Shown here: positions 47,701 to 60,442 of the stretch, one piece after another
How positions within the stretch are numbered: the first letter of the stretch is position 1
How the letters are laid out: each line of letters starts with the position of its first letter
NCBI GenBank assembly: GCA_030159075.1
Contig: BROG01000072.1
Coordinates: forward strand, 1,632,001-1,696,000
DNA length: 64,000 bases
Direction: 5' to 3'
Origin: Atrina japonica
Lineage: Eukaryota > Mollusca > Bivalvia > Pterioida > Pinnidae
Position numbers and translations under genes: made by a program
The notes under the pieces: generated by a model
Told to the model about the DNA's origin: nothing
What the model saw: the letters and a program-made list of their open reading frames with translations, nothing else
Databases searched by the model: none

Positions 47701-48126
47701 AGCTCATGAAATGACAGTGTTGGTTTGATGTAGACATAGTGTACAGATAAAATAAAGCTAATACAGAACTACCTACAAATATTTTAAGTACTTTAGCACA
47801 CTCAGGTGTACTGTAACATACTCTGATTACAAGGACCCTTTACTCAACTTAACTCAATTATCTGATGCCATTTATTTCTATTAAATGATCTCAATTATAA
47901 TTGAAGATTTTTCTGTTTTTCACCAGGTTGTGTGTGTGTTTTCTGAATAGGTTGTTAGGTTTTCAAATTCAGGTTGGACACTTAACATAGAAAAAACTTG
48001 GAATGGCCTCATAAGATCCTGTAATTCCTATTTTTAGTTTTAAGGCCCTATAATTCTTATTTGCAGATGTGAGGCCTAACAGAGGTAATTGATATTTTAT
48101 TGTGATTTTACTTAGCATTAATTAAT

Positions 48127-48343
48127 TCATAACTGGAGGGTCACAGATTCGGGCCTGGCAGAGGCAGCTGACTTTTCTTGTCCTTCAGATGAGACAATAA
48201 AAACCAAGGTTCCATGTCTCAGTAGGTGTCAGCAGGTTAAAGAACCCTCACTGCTAAAAAATTTGAAGCCCTTCACTGGAATTTCGTTACATCTCCATAT
48301 GAGTTAAAAGATTCTTGAGTGGGATGTTAAATAACAATACAAC
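48127..48343 (+). mobile_element. tRNA-derived SINE, family S2
   Basis: Head remnant with B-box-like CACAGATTCGGGCCTGG. Body GATGAGACAATAAAAACCAA, GTAGGTGTCAGCAGGTTAAA, GAACCCTCACTGC, TTTGAAGCCCTTCACTGG and ACATCTCCATATGAGTTAAA. 3' end AGATTCTTGAGTGGGATGTT then AAATAACAATACAAC. Collinear with the minus-strand copy at 58297-58536. Confidence 0.8.
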
Positions 48344-49620
48344 TTGTATCATTAATAATGTTAGGATCATTTGTACAGTTTTGCACAATGATATTGGTAC
48401 TTGAATTCAAATTCTGCTCCAAACATTTTCATCTTTCACCTCCACTCAGATTCTTGGATGAAAGACTTTGATACAGTGTACATGTACATGTATGACCTAT
48501 ATTACTAACAGTACACTTTAGTTGTCTGCAACTGCAAGATTAAGAGAATAACGACATTGTTTAAACCTTTGATGTCAGTTTTTGCTCGGCTTTAGTTGCT
48601 ATTGAAACTGTATTGAATTGTCTGTGCAACAACGATGGTTAACGGGTGGCTTATTTTGCATGAACTACAGTGTGGCCCCCTAAGAAGTTAATATAATAGT
48701 TCACTGGCCTTTAAATAGCGAAAAAACCTACCTGTTTAACCTTTGCACCCAGAGGAACTCCTAGTGGTTAAAGATGCTTTTGTCATTGATGTATGTGACA
48801 ATATTTTTTCCGCTGTTTCCTGCTACCTTGTAATTACTGGTTATACACCTGCAGTACACGTTACACAGTCTGATTTACAATAAGATTTATTTTGTTTGAG
48901 ATGTACTCCACAAGATCTCTCCCCACAATGCTGAATTATTCTCCGAGGTCCTTTTATACATACCATAAGTTTTTTGTCCCGTCTTTTGATAACATTTCAT
49001 CCAGAAGCTCATGGAATCATTTCTTGGTGTTTGATTATAGACCAAAGTATAGAAACATTAATTGGATTCTAAATAAATTCTATACAATGTACATTTTTTA
49101 ACTCTAGTTATATATTTTAGCCTGTTCCACACATTGTATTTAGTTACATTTCTGATTTTATTTACTTGTTGTGTGTGTGTGTGTGTTTGCACGCATGTGT
49201 GTGCATGTGGACATGACTGTGCCTGTATTGTTTCATTACATACACTCATCTCTTACTGGCATAAAGATTCCCTTTCTGAAGGCTATCACTGTGGAAACAA
49301 TTTGGAGAGAGAGAGAGAGAGACAGAAAAGGAATGGAAGAAGAGGGACAGAAATAGATCATGTGAGGCAAAACTTTCATTCAAGGTTTTTCATGTATTTA
49401 GAGAGAAAGAGATGGAGGGAGAGAGTAGTAAGAGGGGTAGGAAAAGCCAGAGGAGTGTCAGAAAGATATTATGAGAATAGTAGACTTTAGGTCAATTTTA
49501 TCCTTCAGATTTTTCACTCAACTGTTATTCCATGGATAAAGGACATTGTAGGATACAAGAATCATACATCAACATTTCAAAATTCAAATTGGGTAAATCA
49601 GAAATTTTGAATTTTATTAT

Positions 49621-49681
49621 CTTCTATAAATGAATGACTTGGACCAGTCAAAATGCATCTGTAGGGGTGAATGATTTAAGG
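49621..49681 (+). mobile_element. Miniature element, family D fragment (copy D6)
   Basis: Right two thirds only: CTTCTATAAATGAATGACTT, GGACCAGTC, CATCTGTAGGGGTGAATGAT. The left terminal repeat is missing. Confidence 0.6.
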
Positions 49682-50642
49682 CCCAAACAATGTACTCAAG
49701 AATCAGTAACCTCCTTCAACCTCTTGCTTTCTTTGTTTGTTTTTACTCTATCAACTCGTTTGTTGTAATTTTATTCTAATAGATTTTATTGTTCCTTAAT
49801 TAAATCATAGAATTTCTCACACTTTTCAATCTTTTTTTTAAGTAAAAAGTTTTTTTTTACATTAATAACCTAACAGTCATAAAATCTTTTACACATATGA
49901 TACTTTTAAACCATTTTATCTCTGATTAGGGTTAAATTTCCCTTTTAAACATTTTTCATAGCCTATAAACTACCTTGTAGCCATTTAAACAATCCACTCA
50001 GCTTGAAAGTGAAGAAGTTTATGTATTTCAATACCTTGTTTGAATTGCTAATGTTCACCTTTTTTTTACTCCAAATGATTATAAAAAAGAAGAGGCAAGA
50101 AAAATTAAATTACAGCATTTTTGTCACCGAGTCATATAACTTTGACTCAACACTATTTAAGGATTAATGTTTTTTATAATGTGATACTGTTCACATAGCT
50201 ATTGTGTTTTTGTATCACAGTCATTTCTGTTCATTAATTTAAGTTATTTCATAATCTGTAGGATACATTTATTAACTCTAGGTTAGAACAGACTGCTGTG
50301 TTGTTTATAAGCTTAAGGTCAATCTACAATGTAGTACATGTATTCTATTGAATTTGTTGAGTCTTGTTTTATTGTCTTACTCACCTAAGATGGCAGGGCA
50401 GAGTACACTTTTGATTATCATAAGGATGATTCTACTGACATTTCAGTTATGACAAGCTGCACAGGACCTCTTATGTATGGTGACATGGAGGAACGATTAC
50501 TCTAGCCAGTGTATTTTAAAATATTATGCTTTATCACCTAAAATTTAAACTGGAACAGGTTAAAAAAGGGTTCACAAGACAATTTTACAGTTTCTTTGTG
50601 GCACCCAGTTGTTAATATAGGGTAGAGAACCTGCTTGCAGTT

Positions 50643-50803
50643 ACATGTACCTGGGTAGAGTACCACCGACCATTCGCAAGTAAACTGGAAAACTTTCTCA
50701 CAAAATCAGCTTAGGTTCCAGCAGGCCTCAAAACCTCTCTGACAAGAGGTGAGACTTAATGCTTTAAAAGGCCAGTGTTCTAACAACTCAACTAAGGAGG
50801 CGC
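50643..50803 (-). mobile_element. tRNA-derived SINE, family S1 (minus strand)
   Basis: On the plus strand it reads TACCTGGGTAGAGTACCACC, CATTCGCAAGTAAACTGG, CTTTCTCACAAAATCAGCTT, AGGTTCCAGCAGGCC, GACAAGAGGTGAGACTTAAT and ends AACTAAGGAGGCGCC (A-box side). The 3' half beyond TGTAACC is missing. Confidence 0.8.
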
Positions 50804-52554
50804 CTTACAAACTTAAGTATATCTACATACATGTATAGATAAGTTTAGTTCATAAACTGACTAATCATATGTATTAGAATATCTAAAGAAATTTTGACTT
50901 TAAAGTTTTGGATTTTTAGAGAATGATTTTATTTTTTTAATATTTTAGATTTTTATAGTCACATTACATGTGTTAACTGCAATTTTGGAATTGTTATCTT
51001 TAAATCTAAAAGACACGATCTAAAATGTCTGAAAACAAAAATTTCCATAAAACGTATTTTCACATTCTTCTTCCGTAACTACTTTTCTTTATGATCAGTA
51101 GATGCAGTGAGTACACATTCTCAATGTTAATCAATTTTGTATTTTTATCCAAAAAATGAATGTTATGTACTTGTAATTTTTTCAGAAATTTTCCTCTTTT
51201 AAAATGAATAAAAGTGACTTAATAGTTTTAATCATTCACCAGTAATATATCATACAAACAATTCTCCCGACCCTTATGTTCCCTCCTTCAGATTTCGATG
51301 ACTTCTTGAGTTACAGGATATCGTAAAGTGCAGTAGAAATAATCGTGTGCACTTCAGTTGCATCAATTCATAATTTCATTCATTACTTGTAATGTAACAC
51401 CGAAATTGATCAGATTATAAAGTCCCAACACCTGCACTTTGCGCTTTTGACAATTGATGAGGTCACATGTTCTTGTTTTGAGAGGATCTGAATGAAGTGT
51501 TTATTGTAGGGCCCTCTTTCATCTATCTACGCTGTAAGATCAGATCGGCAGATATTTCGATGATGATGATACCAGATGGGATTCAAGTTTGAGCCGTCAG
51601 CAGAAACGCTTTAATTCAGCTGAAGTTAATTTTGTCTGTATCTTTCTAAGTGTCCTTAAGAAAGCAGACACGAAGTAAAAAATTGTTTTTCAATGGATTT
51701 CGAGAATGTTAAGTGCAAATGTTTTGTTTGATATTGTCAATTTCAGACTACACACAGAATCAGCTTTCAGTATTGCCAGTTTTTCGAGATTCTGTGATCA
51801 CTTAAAACTGAATTTTAAAATTTTGATTCGATAAAAGAGTGAAATTTAATGGTACATGTGTATTTTTCTTATATTTGATATATTTTGACAAGACATTTAT
51901 GATGCATTTGCAGATGTTTAGAAGATCTTTTCTTGATTTTAGAAATATATTTTTACTTTAAGAGATTTGATGGCACCATACTGCATTTTATTTTTATTGG
52001 TGATTTATTACATAAATTTCCTTGTGTTTTCAGCAATATGGAGGTAATACTTTTTTCACACAGAATGTTAGAAAACAAAGAGTTATATTTAAGGATTTTT
52101 AGACTCGTGGAAGGATTTATCGCCAATTCCAAAGGAATGAAATTATTTTTTCAGCAAAATTATATGCTCCATCACACAGTGACACTATCACATTAGGAAC
52201 CAAAAATTGTGTGGCCGTTTATTTAGGAACTGGAATCTTATTGCCTTTGCTAATCAAAGGATGAAATTTATCATCTCGTAAACTGTTGCTAATAGCATTC
52301 TTCCATTTGATCCCATTATCAGAATTAGAAAATCTCACATATTTTCTGCAGTCAGTGTTCAATATATCACATTGCTTGTGTGACGGTCCTCACAAAATTG
52401 CATTCCACTTAGCACTTTATAATCAATCTTGAAGCACAAGTGATCATTTTGCCAAAAGTCGGTGTTTTATCACAACTTGATTTGCAAACAAGATTTTTTT
52501 CAATCTTTTAGACAATCCATTTTGCCACTAAATCAAACAGCAACCTTTCTTTTA

Positions 52555-52760
52555 ATATCATAATACATATGATAATATCATAATACATATGATAATATAA
52601 TATGTATAATAATATAATATATATAATAATGTCACAATACATATAGTAATATCATAATACATATGATAATATAATAATACATATAATAATATCATAATAT
52701 ATATAATGATATCACAATACATATTATAAAATCATAATACATGTACATATAATATTATAT
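52555..52760. repeat. AT-rich ATCATAATACATATGATA repeat
   Basis: About ten copies of a roughly 18-20-bp unit, ATCATAATACATATGATAAT, with many variants. Individual units are near-palindromic (CATATG, ATATAT). Confidence 0.85.
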
Positions 52761-52866
52761 TGTTATGGGTTCATTTTTTATTACTCTTTTTTGGTATATA
52801 AATCTGTATCAAAAACTGACAAATTTTTTATCGCAAATATATTGTTGCCCCCTCCCCTAATGAACA

Positions 52867-52935
52867 CATGCGTGTACACACACACACGCCCACACACACA
52901 CAGAGATACACACACACACCTACACAGACACACAC
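52867..52935. repeat. (CA)n-rich microsatellite
   Basis: CACACACACG/CACACACACC tracts with short interruptions. They give a Cys/Val-rich spurious frame on the minus strand. Confidence 0.9.
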
Positions 52936-53089
52936 AAAATAACAGTGTTTGAACAAAATAAAAAAGAGAAAAATACAGATGAACATTGTACCTAAGAGTA
53001 AATATTACCAAAAGCAAAACATTTCTGAATGATTTTCATTTTTATGTATAAATATCATTTTTAATATGATTTACAATGTATGTGTACAT

Positions 53090-53154
53090 TGTTAATATTG
53101 TATTATGTTAATATTGTATTATGTTAATATTGTATTATGTTAATATTGTATTAC
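53090..53154. repeat. 16-bp tandem repeat
   Basis: Four perfect consecutive copies of GTTAATATTGTATTAT. Confidence 0.95.
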
Positions 53155-53216
53155 ACAAAAGAAAAATTCCCATTTAAAAATCCTATATTGTGTTAAACCA
53201 TTCTACATGTATATCT

Positions 53217-53472
53217 ATAATACTATACATCTCTGTTTCTTCACTACTTCTGTAAGACAAGTTTAGAACTCAAAATATTGGTACACATATTAACTGCTAT
53301 ATTATATCGTAGTGTTTTCTTCGTCATCTGTGATTTCGCTTACAATGGCTCCGATTGCCATGCCATGGACATCAATTCATATGATGATCAGCTTATCGTT
53401 TGTAACATAGCAGGATCACTACCGCGTGGTACCGGTGGTTCTTTTGAAGATGTTTTGTACGAGAAGTTTTAA
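53217..53472 (+). other. Coding-like open frame of unknown identity
   Basis: Open from stop to stop for about 85 codons, ending TAA 53470-53472. The segment is strikingly CpG-rich for this intron (TTCGTC, TTCGCT, TCCGAT, ATCGTT, CCGCGT, ACCGGT, TACGAG within 200 bp). The peptide looks protein-like (CDFAYNGSDCHAMDINSYDD, GSLPRGTGGSFEDVLYEKF) and a pyrimidine-rich TCTCTGTTTCTTCACTAC stretch ahead could serve as a splice acceptor. No family recognised; it is not needed by TIKI. Confidence 0.25.
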
Positions 53473-54236
53473 AAGCTTTGACATTATAAGAATGGTTCAC
53501 CGAATTAGCTTGACATGATATGGTAATAAATTTACACAAAATTACATTATGTGTATATGATTATTCAGTTGGCTCTCATTTAAATGACATATCCAGAATT
53601 GTTGTTATGTGTTGTTAGCTCCAAAGATAATAAACTTTTGGAGAGAAGGTACTTCTAAGGTGGTCCCTCAAAATACATACGCATATCAGTTTCTATGTCG
53701 TGAAAAAAAATGTCAGTCAACTGAAATATCCTAATCAACAAAAATATTGGAATTGGTCAGTACGGCACCTGACCTAGCAAGGATAATCTTTCCATAGGAA
53801 ACAAGATGTGTTGGTAATTATAGACAAGATTGTATTTCTATCTACAACTTGGTAGTTAATAAGGTACGGAAGAAGATAATTTATATGAAACAAACAGTGA
53901 TAATTAGCACTCACATTCTTTAATAACGGATATACACAGTGTATGATTGGGTGCACCTGTACTCCTCAGTGTTCTTAATTATTTCTTCAGCATAGAAATA
54001 CAAGTGAATTATATATACCAATATTTTCATTCATTCTGTTTTTAATTTGAAAGAAATTATTTTGGTTGTTTGAGATGACATTAGGAAGAACTAGTTCTTT
54101 AGATAGAAAAATATGTGCATTACATTTATTTAAAAAAAAATTTCCTTTGTCAAAGTCCTGACACAATTTTTTCACATCCGTTAAGTCTAATTAGGAATGA
54201 GTTAATAGAGTCCCCAGATGATGACCACCTCTGTTG

Positions 54237-54785
54237 AGACATCATAATCTAAACACATTGAGACTAAGTGAGATACATTTATTTTGTTACAGCTTGGCTT
54301 ACAGTATAAACACATCAAATGAAATATTTTGTTACAGCTTGGTTTACAGTCTCTGAAACATTTGATCTGAAATACATTTGTATATAAACACAACAAATGA
54401 GATATCTTGTTACAGATTGGCTGACATTTTCTGAAAAATTTGATCTGAAATGTTTTAAACACATCGAGTGAGATATTTTGTTATAGATCTGCTTACAGTC
54501 TCTGAAACATTTGATCTGAAATATATTTGTATATTAACACATCAAATGAGATATCTTGTTACAGATTGGCTGACATTTTCTGAAAAATTTGATCTGAAAT
54601 GTTTAAACACATCGAGTGAGACATCTTATTACAGCTTAGCTTACAGTATTTATAATCTCTGAAACATTTGATCTGAAATGTTTAAACACATTGAGTGAGA
54701 TATATTGTTACAGCTTAGCTTTCAGTCTCTAGATTATTTTTGATCTGAAAGGCATAAACACAATGAGTGAAACATTTTGTGAAAG
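54237..54785. repeat. Diverged 65-85-bp tandem repeat, about seven copies
   Basis: Recurring block: ACACATYRAGTGAGATAT, TTTGTTACAGCTTGGCTTAC, AGTCTCTGAAACATTTGATC, TGAAATATATTTGTATA. Copies alternate between long (with TTTGTATATAAACAC) and short (TGTTTAAACAC) forms, giving a partial two-unit higher-order pattern. Frames on both strands through it are by-products. Confidence 0.9.
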
Positions 54786-55134
54786 CTTGACATTCTTTAT
54801 GAATATAGATATCTAATTCTTTAAGTTCATGGTACAAATTTCCTAGTCATTCTACAGATTCAGTTAGTGTGTGTGTTATGAATTTTACAGATGTTTGTGT
54901 CAGAACTTATGAATTATAACGTTCTCCTGTATACATACTTCTTCTATTTGCCTGATATTTGGCTTTCAATTTTTTATATGGCATCTTGATTTATCTTATG
55001 CCCTGCAGACTTTTACAATTCATCATTCAATGATGATAGTACAGTTTAACTTCAAACCCGAAAGTTTTATATAGGTCTTAGGTCTTACAGAGTATTGGAA
55101 AGACCATAATACAGGTAGCCTATATATATGCATC

Positions 55135-55262
55135 ACGCACATGCACACATACACACACACATGCAGACACAGTGATATGCACATGCAGACACAAACAGTG
55201 ATGCAGACACACAGTCTCGCACACACATTACATACCATATATATACATGTTCATACACACAC
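55135..55262. repeat. CA-rich cryptically simple sequence
   Basis: CACATGCACACATACACACA, repeated CATGCAGACACA and CACACACATT tracts. It produces Cys-rich or His/Thr-rich spurious frames. Confidence 0.85.
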
Positions 55263-56550
55263 AATGAAGATAGATAAACAGACAGATAGATCGAAAAAAA
55301 GAGACTTCCAACCATTCATTGGTGTTCATTTCCTGTGGTCTATTGATTCATTTACTATAAGGAGAAATGTATTGTTGTTTATCTGGTGTTGATTTCTCGG
55401 TCAGTGGCAATACCCTCATTTACCCAGGGTTGATATATATAAAGACACATTAGAGGCATCTCTAGGGGTTGTTATTAAATAAAAGAAATGCTTAAGTAAT
55501 GCTTGTCTCCTGGAAATTATGTTTATGTAGTATGTTAGTAACACTATGTACATTGTACATGTATGTTGGAGGGACCCTCTACAGTGTAACTAATGGCAAC
55601 CACTGGCTACTTGTTTTCCTCAAAAGTTACAGGTCCAAAATTTGATCTCTTATACAAGGAATCAAAGCTGACAGCTCCCCATAGTTTGCAAAGCCAACAT
55701 GATATAGCGTGCAACATGACTATGTCCAATGTCCAAGATTTTCTACTTTTGGGGGAATGGGACCCGGGTCTTTTGAATTAGGAATTTTAGCAACATTTTA
55801 TTAAAATTAGGAAATCTTAGAATATACAAAACTATTTGAAAATACACGAGTCTATTTAAATTTATTGCCATTTGGGAATTTTGCCTGCAAATTGGGGAAA
55901 AATGCATTTTTTAAAATTTGAAATGGGGTCTTATTTCAGCCCCCTACAACATGTATAGCTTGGAAAATCCCCCGAGTGATGCCACATGCATAGCAATCCA
56001 AGTACAATGTAGGCCCTACATACATATATATCCCTTAAAGCAATAGCTGTGTTCATTGAGTAACTCCATTTATAGTTACTATACAAGGACATCCTTCTAG
56101 TTGACCTCACAGTCATTGACCTTGTAACCTTAGCTGTAGCTATGACCCTTATGCTGAAAGATCACTGCAAAAGCTAAAGGGCATACATATACCATAAAGA
56201 TGTGTTAAAAGTGGTTGTGTATTCAGAAAGAAATATTTTGTGACTCTTATCTAAATTATTGATGATTGCTATATGGATATTTCCGGTTGTTGACCACAAA
56301 TATATTTTGTATCTTGTATTTATTGCCAAGAGACAGGTGCATCTCTTAAAAATCAATATTTATTTCCTCATATATTTTGTATTGGAAATGTATCATAGTA
56401 TCCTAGCAGGGGTCAATTTCCTGTCTAATATAAATTTGGGTGTTTCTTACATTTCTAGCTTCTTGAATAAGAACTTTTGTTTATGTTTGTTTGTAAATAT
56501 ACAACTATGAAATAAACTGTTGAAATCCAATATCAGATAAAATGTATATC

Positions 56551-56590
56551 AAGAGTCCATTGTTTTTCAGGGGTTGATGAGTTATTTAGG
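56551..56590 (-). mobile_element. Miniature element, family D fragment (copy D7)
   Basis: Only one end: AAGAGTCCATTGTTTTTCAG then GGGTTGATGAGTTA. Confidence 0.6.
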
Positions 56591-58183
56591 TAAAAAGGGA
56601 AAATTTCACGCTGATATACATGTACGTGTACATATAATCGGGGTTTTGACTCCTGTAATTTGGAGAGGAGGGGATATATATATTTAGAAATTAAATATTT
56701 TAGTGTGGCATTTACATTTGTTAAAAGGAAACAGCGGTGACTATAAATTATCTCACTTGAAGGACAATACTGCTACTTTACTTTTATCCCATTTCCTTAT
56801 TTGAATATCTTGTGCATTCTGGTCATACTTAAGAAATGTTTTTTAATTTTGCTTCCCGATTCCCATCAGTTAAATACTAATCTTAATTAATTTATTAATT
56901 GGGTTGCATACTTATTATTCATAAACTAAAAAGGTCAAACAACAAACATATCATACTAGAGTAAACATGGCTGAAGAGTATTCTATTTTACAACAGCTTT
57001 CACAGAAACAAATTTTATTTATTCACATGTGCATTATTAGTATTCCTAATTTGCATAAAATTTTCAAATTAGTGAATTTTCATTTTAACTTTCATCTGAA
57101 AATTATTTGTTTTTTCATCTCTTGAGGACATATATTTGGAATAACAGACATGGTTATTTCCTTTGGCTGTATGATTATGGAAATAGTCGGACATTTCATA
57201 AAATGAAATATATTTTGTCTGATCTAATTGGAAAACAATGAATAGTAAAAATTCCAGCAGAGAGAATTGCTTTGCAGTAAATCATTTCATGGTAAAGCAG
57301 TGAGAGAGAAAAATATATAAAAATATGTAATATTTTTTTGATAGATCTTTTCACTTTTTGACTTGGTTTGATAAGGTAGATGGAAGTACAGCTTTAGTGT
57401 ATATATTTATTGTAAGCAGGTCAAGGTCACAAACCTACAGAAAGTCACTGGATGATTTTGTAATGGAGATTCAGGGTTTCCAATTTGGAGTAGTATATTT
57501 TCGAGCAAATGTCTCAAATTAAGTTTAATTGTTTAAGTTCAAGTGTTGTATATTTTTTGAATTTTTGGACCCTCTACCTAGAATTTAGTACTGGTAGGAA
57601 AATCTCTGTCAATGATTGTCTGCCTGATGAGAGAACATTAAAATTAAATTTTGAGTCTTGCCAGTGTTTCAATGATAAAAATGAAAAACTAAAAACAGCA
57701 CAATTCATTGCACTCAAATAAACCTGATAGTTTGCACTTCATGAAATAAAAATTTTGAAGAAAATGTGCATAAAGATATATTCTGTCCCAAAAATGCTAA
57801 CCATTTGTGAGACAGTGAACCCAATTCGTTTGCCAAAAATTTTGCCAAGTGAATATACAGTTCAAAGATACTTGAAATTTGTATAAATGTCTATAATAAC
57901 TAACTTAACGTTTGTGATAATTTGACTTTCCGTCTAAACTAATTGAATCCAAATGAAAGCTGTTGCTAATTTGAAGATGAAGAAACTCTGGATTTGACTT
58001 TTTGTTTGTGATCTACCAGCGAGCTTATGTTGATAGGTTCAAGACCCTCAATTATTTCAACTTATGCATGATCTGTGTTTGATAAAGGCTGCCAATTCAG
58101 AATTAAATATGTTAACTGATTTGTAACATTTCGTACATTTCCATGTCTCATTACTTTATTTCTAGCATGTGTCCAAAAAATAA

Positions 58184-58672
58184 TACAGTGTAACTTGTCT
58201 TCAGAGATCTCTGTCAGTAGAACTTGTCTTCAGAGATCTCTGTCAGTGGAACTTGTCTTCAGAGATCTCTGTCATTAAAGACCACTTGTCTTTTGATTGT
58301 TTGTTTATTGTTGTTTAAAGTCCCACTCAAGAATCTTTCACTCATATGGAGACGTAACCAAATGCCATTGTAGGGCTTCAAATTTTGGCCTATGCTACAT
58401 GTAGGCACTTATGGCCATTGAGCAGTGAGGGTTCTTTAACGTGCTGACACCTACTGTGACACAGGAACTTGGTTTTTACTGTCTCACAACCAAACGTTCA
58501 AGAGTTGAGCTTGCTACCAATTGAGCCAGGCCAGCTCACTTGTCTTTTGAGTCCACATTTTGAAAACCACTAAATATATCTGTAAATAAAACTTCTTTTG
58601 AGAGACCACATGTCTTGATAGACCACATTTCACTGGCAGATAGGGTGGTCTCTTAAGGCAGGTTACACGGTA
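58184..58672 (+). mobile_element. MITE, family A interrupted by a SINE (copy A6)
   Basis: Left end TACAGTGTAACTTGTCTTCA, then a 29-bp unit (GAACTTGTCTTCAGAGATCT CTGTCAGTG) in three tandem copies up to about 58275. Family A words AAAGACCACTTGTCTTTTGA follow. After the SINE the element resumes: GAGTCCACATTTTGAAAACC, GAGAGACCACATGTCTTGAT, GACCACATTTCACTGGCAGA, right end GGTCTCTTAAGGCAGGTTAC then ACGGTA. Confidence 0.85.
58297..58536 (-). mobile_element. tRNA-derived SINE, family S2, with 14-bp target-site duplication
   Basis: The 240-bp insert is flanked by exact direct repeats CACTTGTCTTTTGA (58283-58296 and 58537-58550), the target-site duplication. On the minus strand it starts AGCTGGCCTGGCTCAATTGG (A-box-like), carries the S2 body (ACCAAGTTCCTGTGTCACAG, GTCAGCACGTTAAAGAACCC, CATATGAGTGAAAGATTCTT) and ends in an ACAATAAACAAACAA tail. 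Full length and relatively young. Confidence 0.9.
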
Positions 58673-58951
58673 TACCAAACAGGCAATTCCCAATTTTCTT
58701 TTGTTCTCGAGTCACGGCCCACCCCTCTATTCTGAGAATTCGGCTAAACACTGACTAATCCTGAAATCTGATTGGTCATGGGCCATGTTTAATTATCTTC
58801 TCAGATTTAGGGAAATGTCTTGAATTAATCTGTTTTACATGTTTTGCATCAGGGGGAAACTTTCATGTTTACATATGTAGGCTATTGAAAATTCAATGCA
58901 AATGTACTTGTTGTATAAACAACATTTTCTAGTTTGAGCACCCATTATTTG

Positions 58952-59044
58952 TTAGCTTATCAACCACACAGAGAAACCATGAACTCTTCTATAAATCAAT
59001 GACTTAGGCAAGTCCAATTGTGTCACTAGGGGAAATGAGTTTAA
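58952..59044 (+). mobile_element. Miniature element, family D (copy D8)
   Basis: Starts TTAGCTTATCAACCACACAG, contains TGAACTCTTCTATAAATCAA and GACTTAGGCAAGTCCAAT, ends CACTAGGGGAAATGAGTTTA. Confidence 0.65.
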
Positions 59045-60442
59045 AATACACTTACCAGTAGATACTGATAAAATTCCACAATCCATATTGCAAAAAATAG
59101 CAATAATATTGTGAAAAACTTTAATTTTATTATTTTTTGGTTAGGTTCATGTTTTGCCTTGTTTTGCTACACTGCAGACATTTCAAAACACTTTTATGTG
59201 GTAGGTACAATGGGGTCATATTTATTTATTCTACAATTGCTTACAGTAAAGGTAAAGTACAAGAAATTTGGAAAAAGAATTTAGGGAACCTGGAATTATC
59301 GTAAATTGATTTACTGACTCGTTAGATCGCAGAGTGAACAGTTTCGCATATGTAGACAAATCAACACTGGTATAGAAGTAAAACACAAGATGGCAGATGT
59401 ATAGAATTAATGTCAAGATTGACTTGTCTGAATTCACTCCAAGAAGTGATACAGAATGTGCAACAATGACAGATATACAAGATCTGTCCTCTTCCATCTT
59501 CTTACAAGAAAATAATCACCTACAATATGGAATTTGTTAATCCTTTGAGTGGCATCAGTAGTGTCTGTGGTGTCTGTCTGTTCTATGTGAAGTGGATTCC
59601 ATCTGTTTGATGCTGATTTTGTCAACTAACAACAGCTCTTTGATATATTTTATAGGTTTCTTTATCAAGCCTTTAACATGTATTTTTCTTGTATTTTCTT
59701 TTTCATTTTCATTTTCTTGTGACAAAAAATGTCTGCAATACTTGCTAATCGAAGAATCTTTACAAGGTAAAATTTTTGCAGAATTGTATGGTCAGTATGT
59801 CTGGTAATGTGATGAAAGCCTTAGATATTTTAGAGTGATGGAGACAAGAAATGAATGGCAGACTGTCCACCTCTAACTTGTGTCCAACTTTGATATGTAC
59901 GATTGTATAGATCACTGTATGCCTTCGTCATGGGACATCCACTGTCCATAAACAATTTAACATGTTTAACTTCTCATTGTAAACTACATTGCCAGTTATC
60001 TTCAAATTTTGTAACAAAATCTTTTAGGGTGAAGGGAACATGAATTGTGAATTTTGTTATCATTGTACCCCCTTGGCCAAGACTGCCTCCTGTTGCTCAG
60101 TCTTTGAAAATTTATAACATAACTCCCCCAGGAGCAAACGGTTCAGTCTCTAGGGTGGGGATTAATATGATCATATAGTGATAATGTACTTTGTCTTATC
60201 TACTTCTTCTATATACAGTGTAAAGGAAAAATGAGTACATTTTAAGAAAGTTGTGAAATTTTATGACTGTAAGAGCATGGAGTCCGAGTCTGGGATGTGG
60301 CCTGCATAGAGGTTTTAAGATAAGCAGGAAGTTTGATGTACTGGTAATTATTTTAATGTAAGATAGAATGTATCAGGTTTTTATAATATATGTAACAGAA
60401 ACTACAAAATGTATGTTATAGCCATCTTTATTATTTTTGCAG

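Larger units (their letters stand above)
21325..60442 (+). other. TIKI intron 2 (39,118 bp)
   Basis: Donor GTAGGTGA, acceptor TTATTATTTTTGCAG, phase 0. The protein reads straight across ([12 protein letters not shown]), as it does in vertebrate TIKIs, so no coding exon is missing. The intron is packed with small inverted-repeat elements, SINEs, tandem arrays and microsatellites, listed separately. The stretches between them (for example 21.4-22.3, 32.0-33.8, 46.0-47.5 and 56.6-58.1 kb) show nothing I can support. Overlapping open frames at 41718-41987 and 41921-42232 are unrecognised. Confidence 0.9.

Noticed and set aside
49134..49490. 118-codon plus-strand frame with Cys/Val and Arg/Glu-rich parts
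   Set aside because: Driven by a GT microsatellite followed by GA-rich sequence; no recognisable protein.
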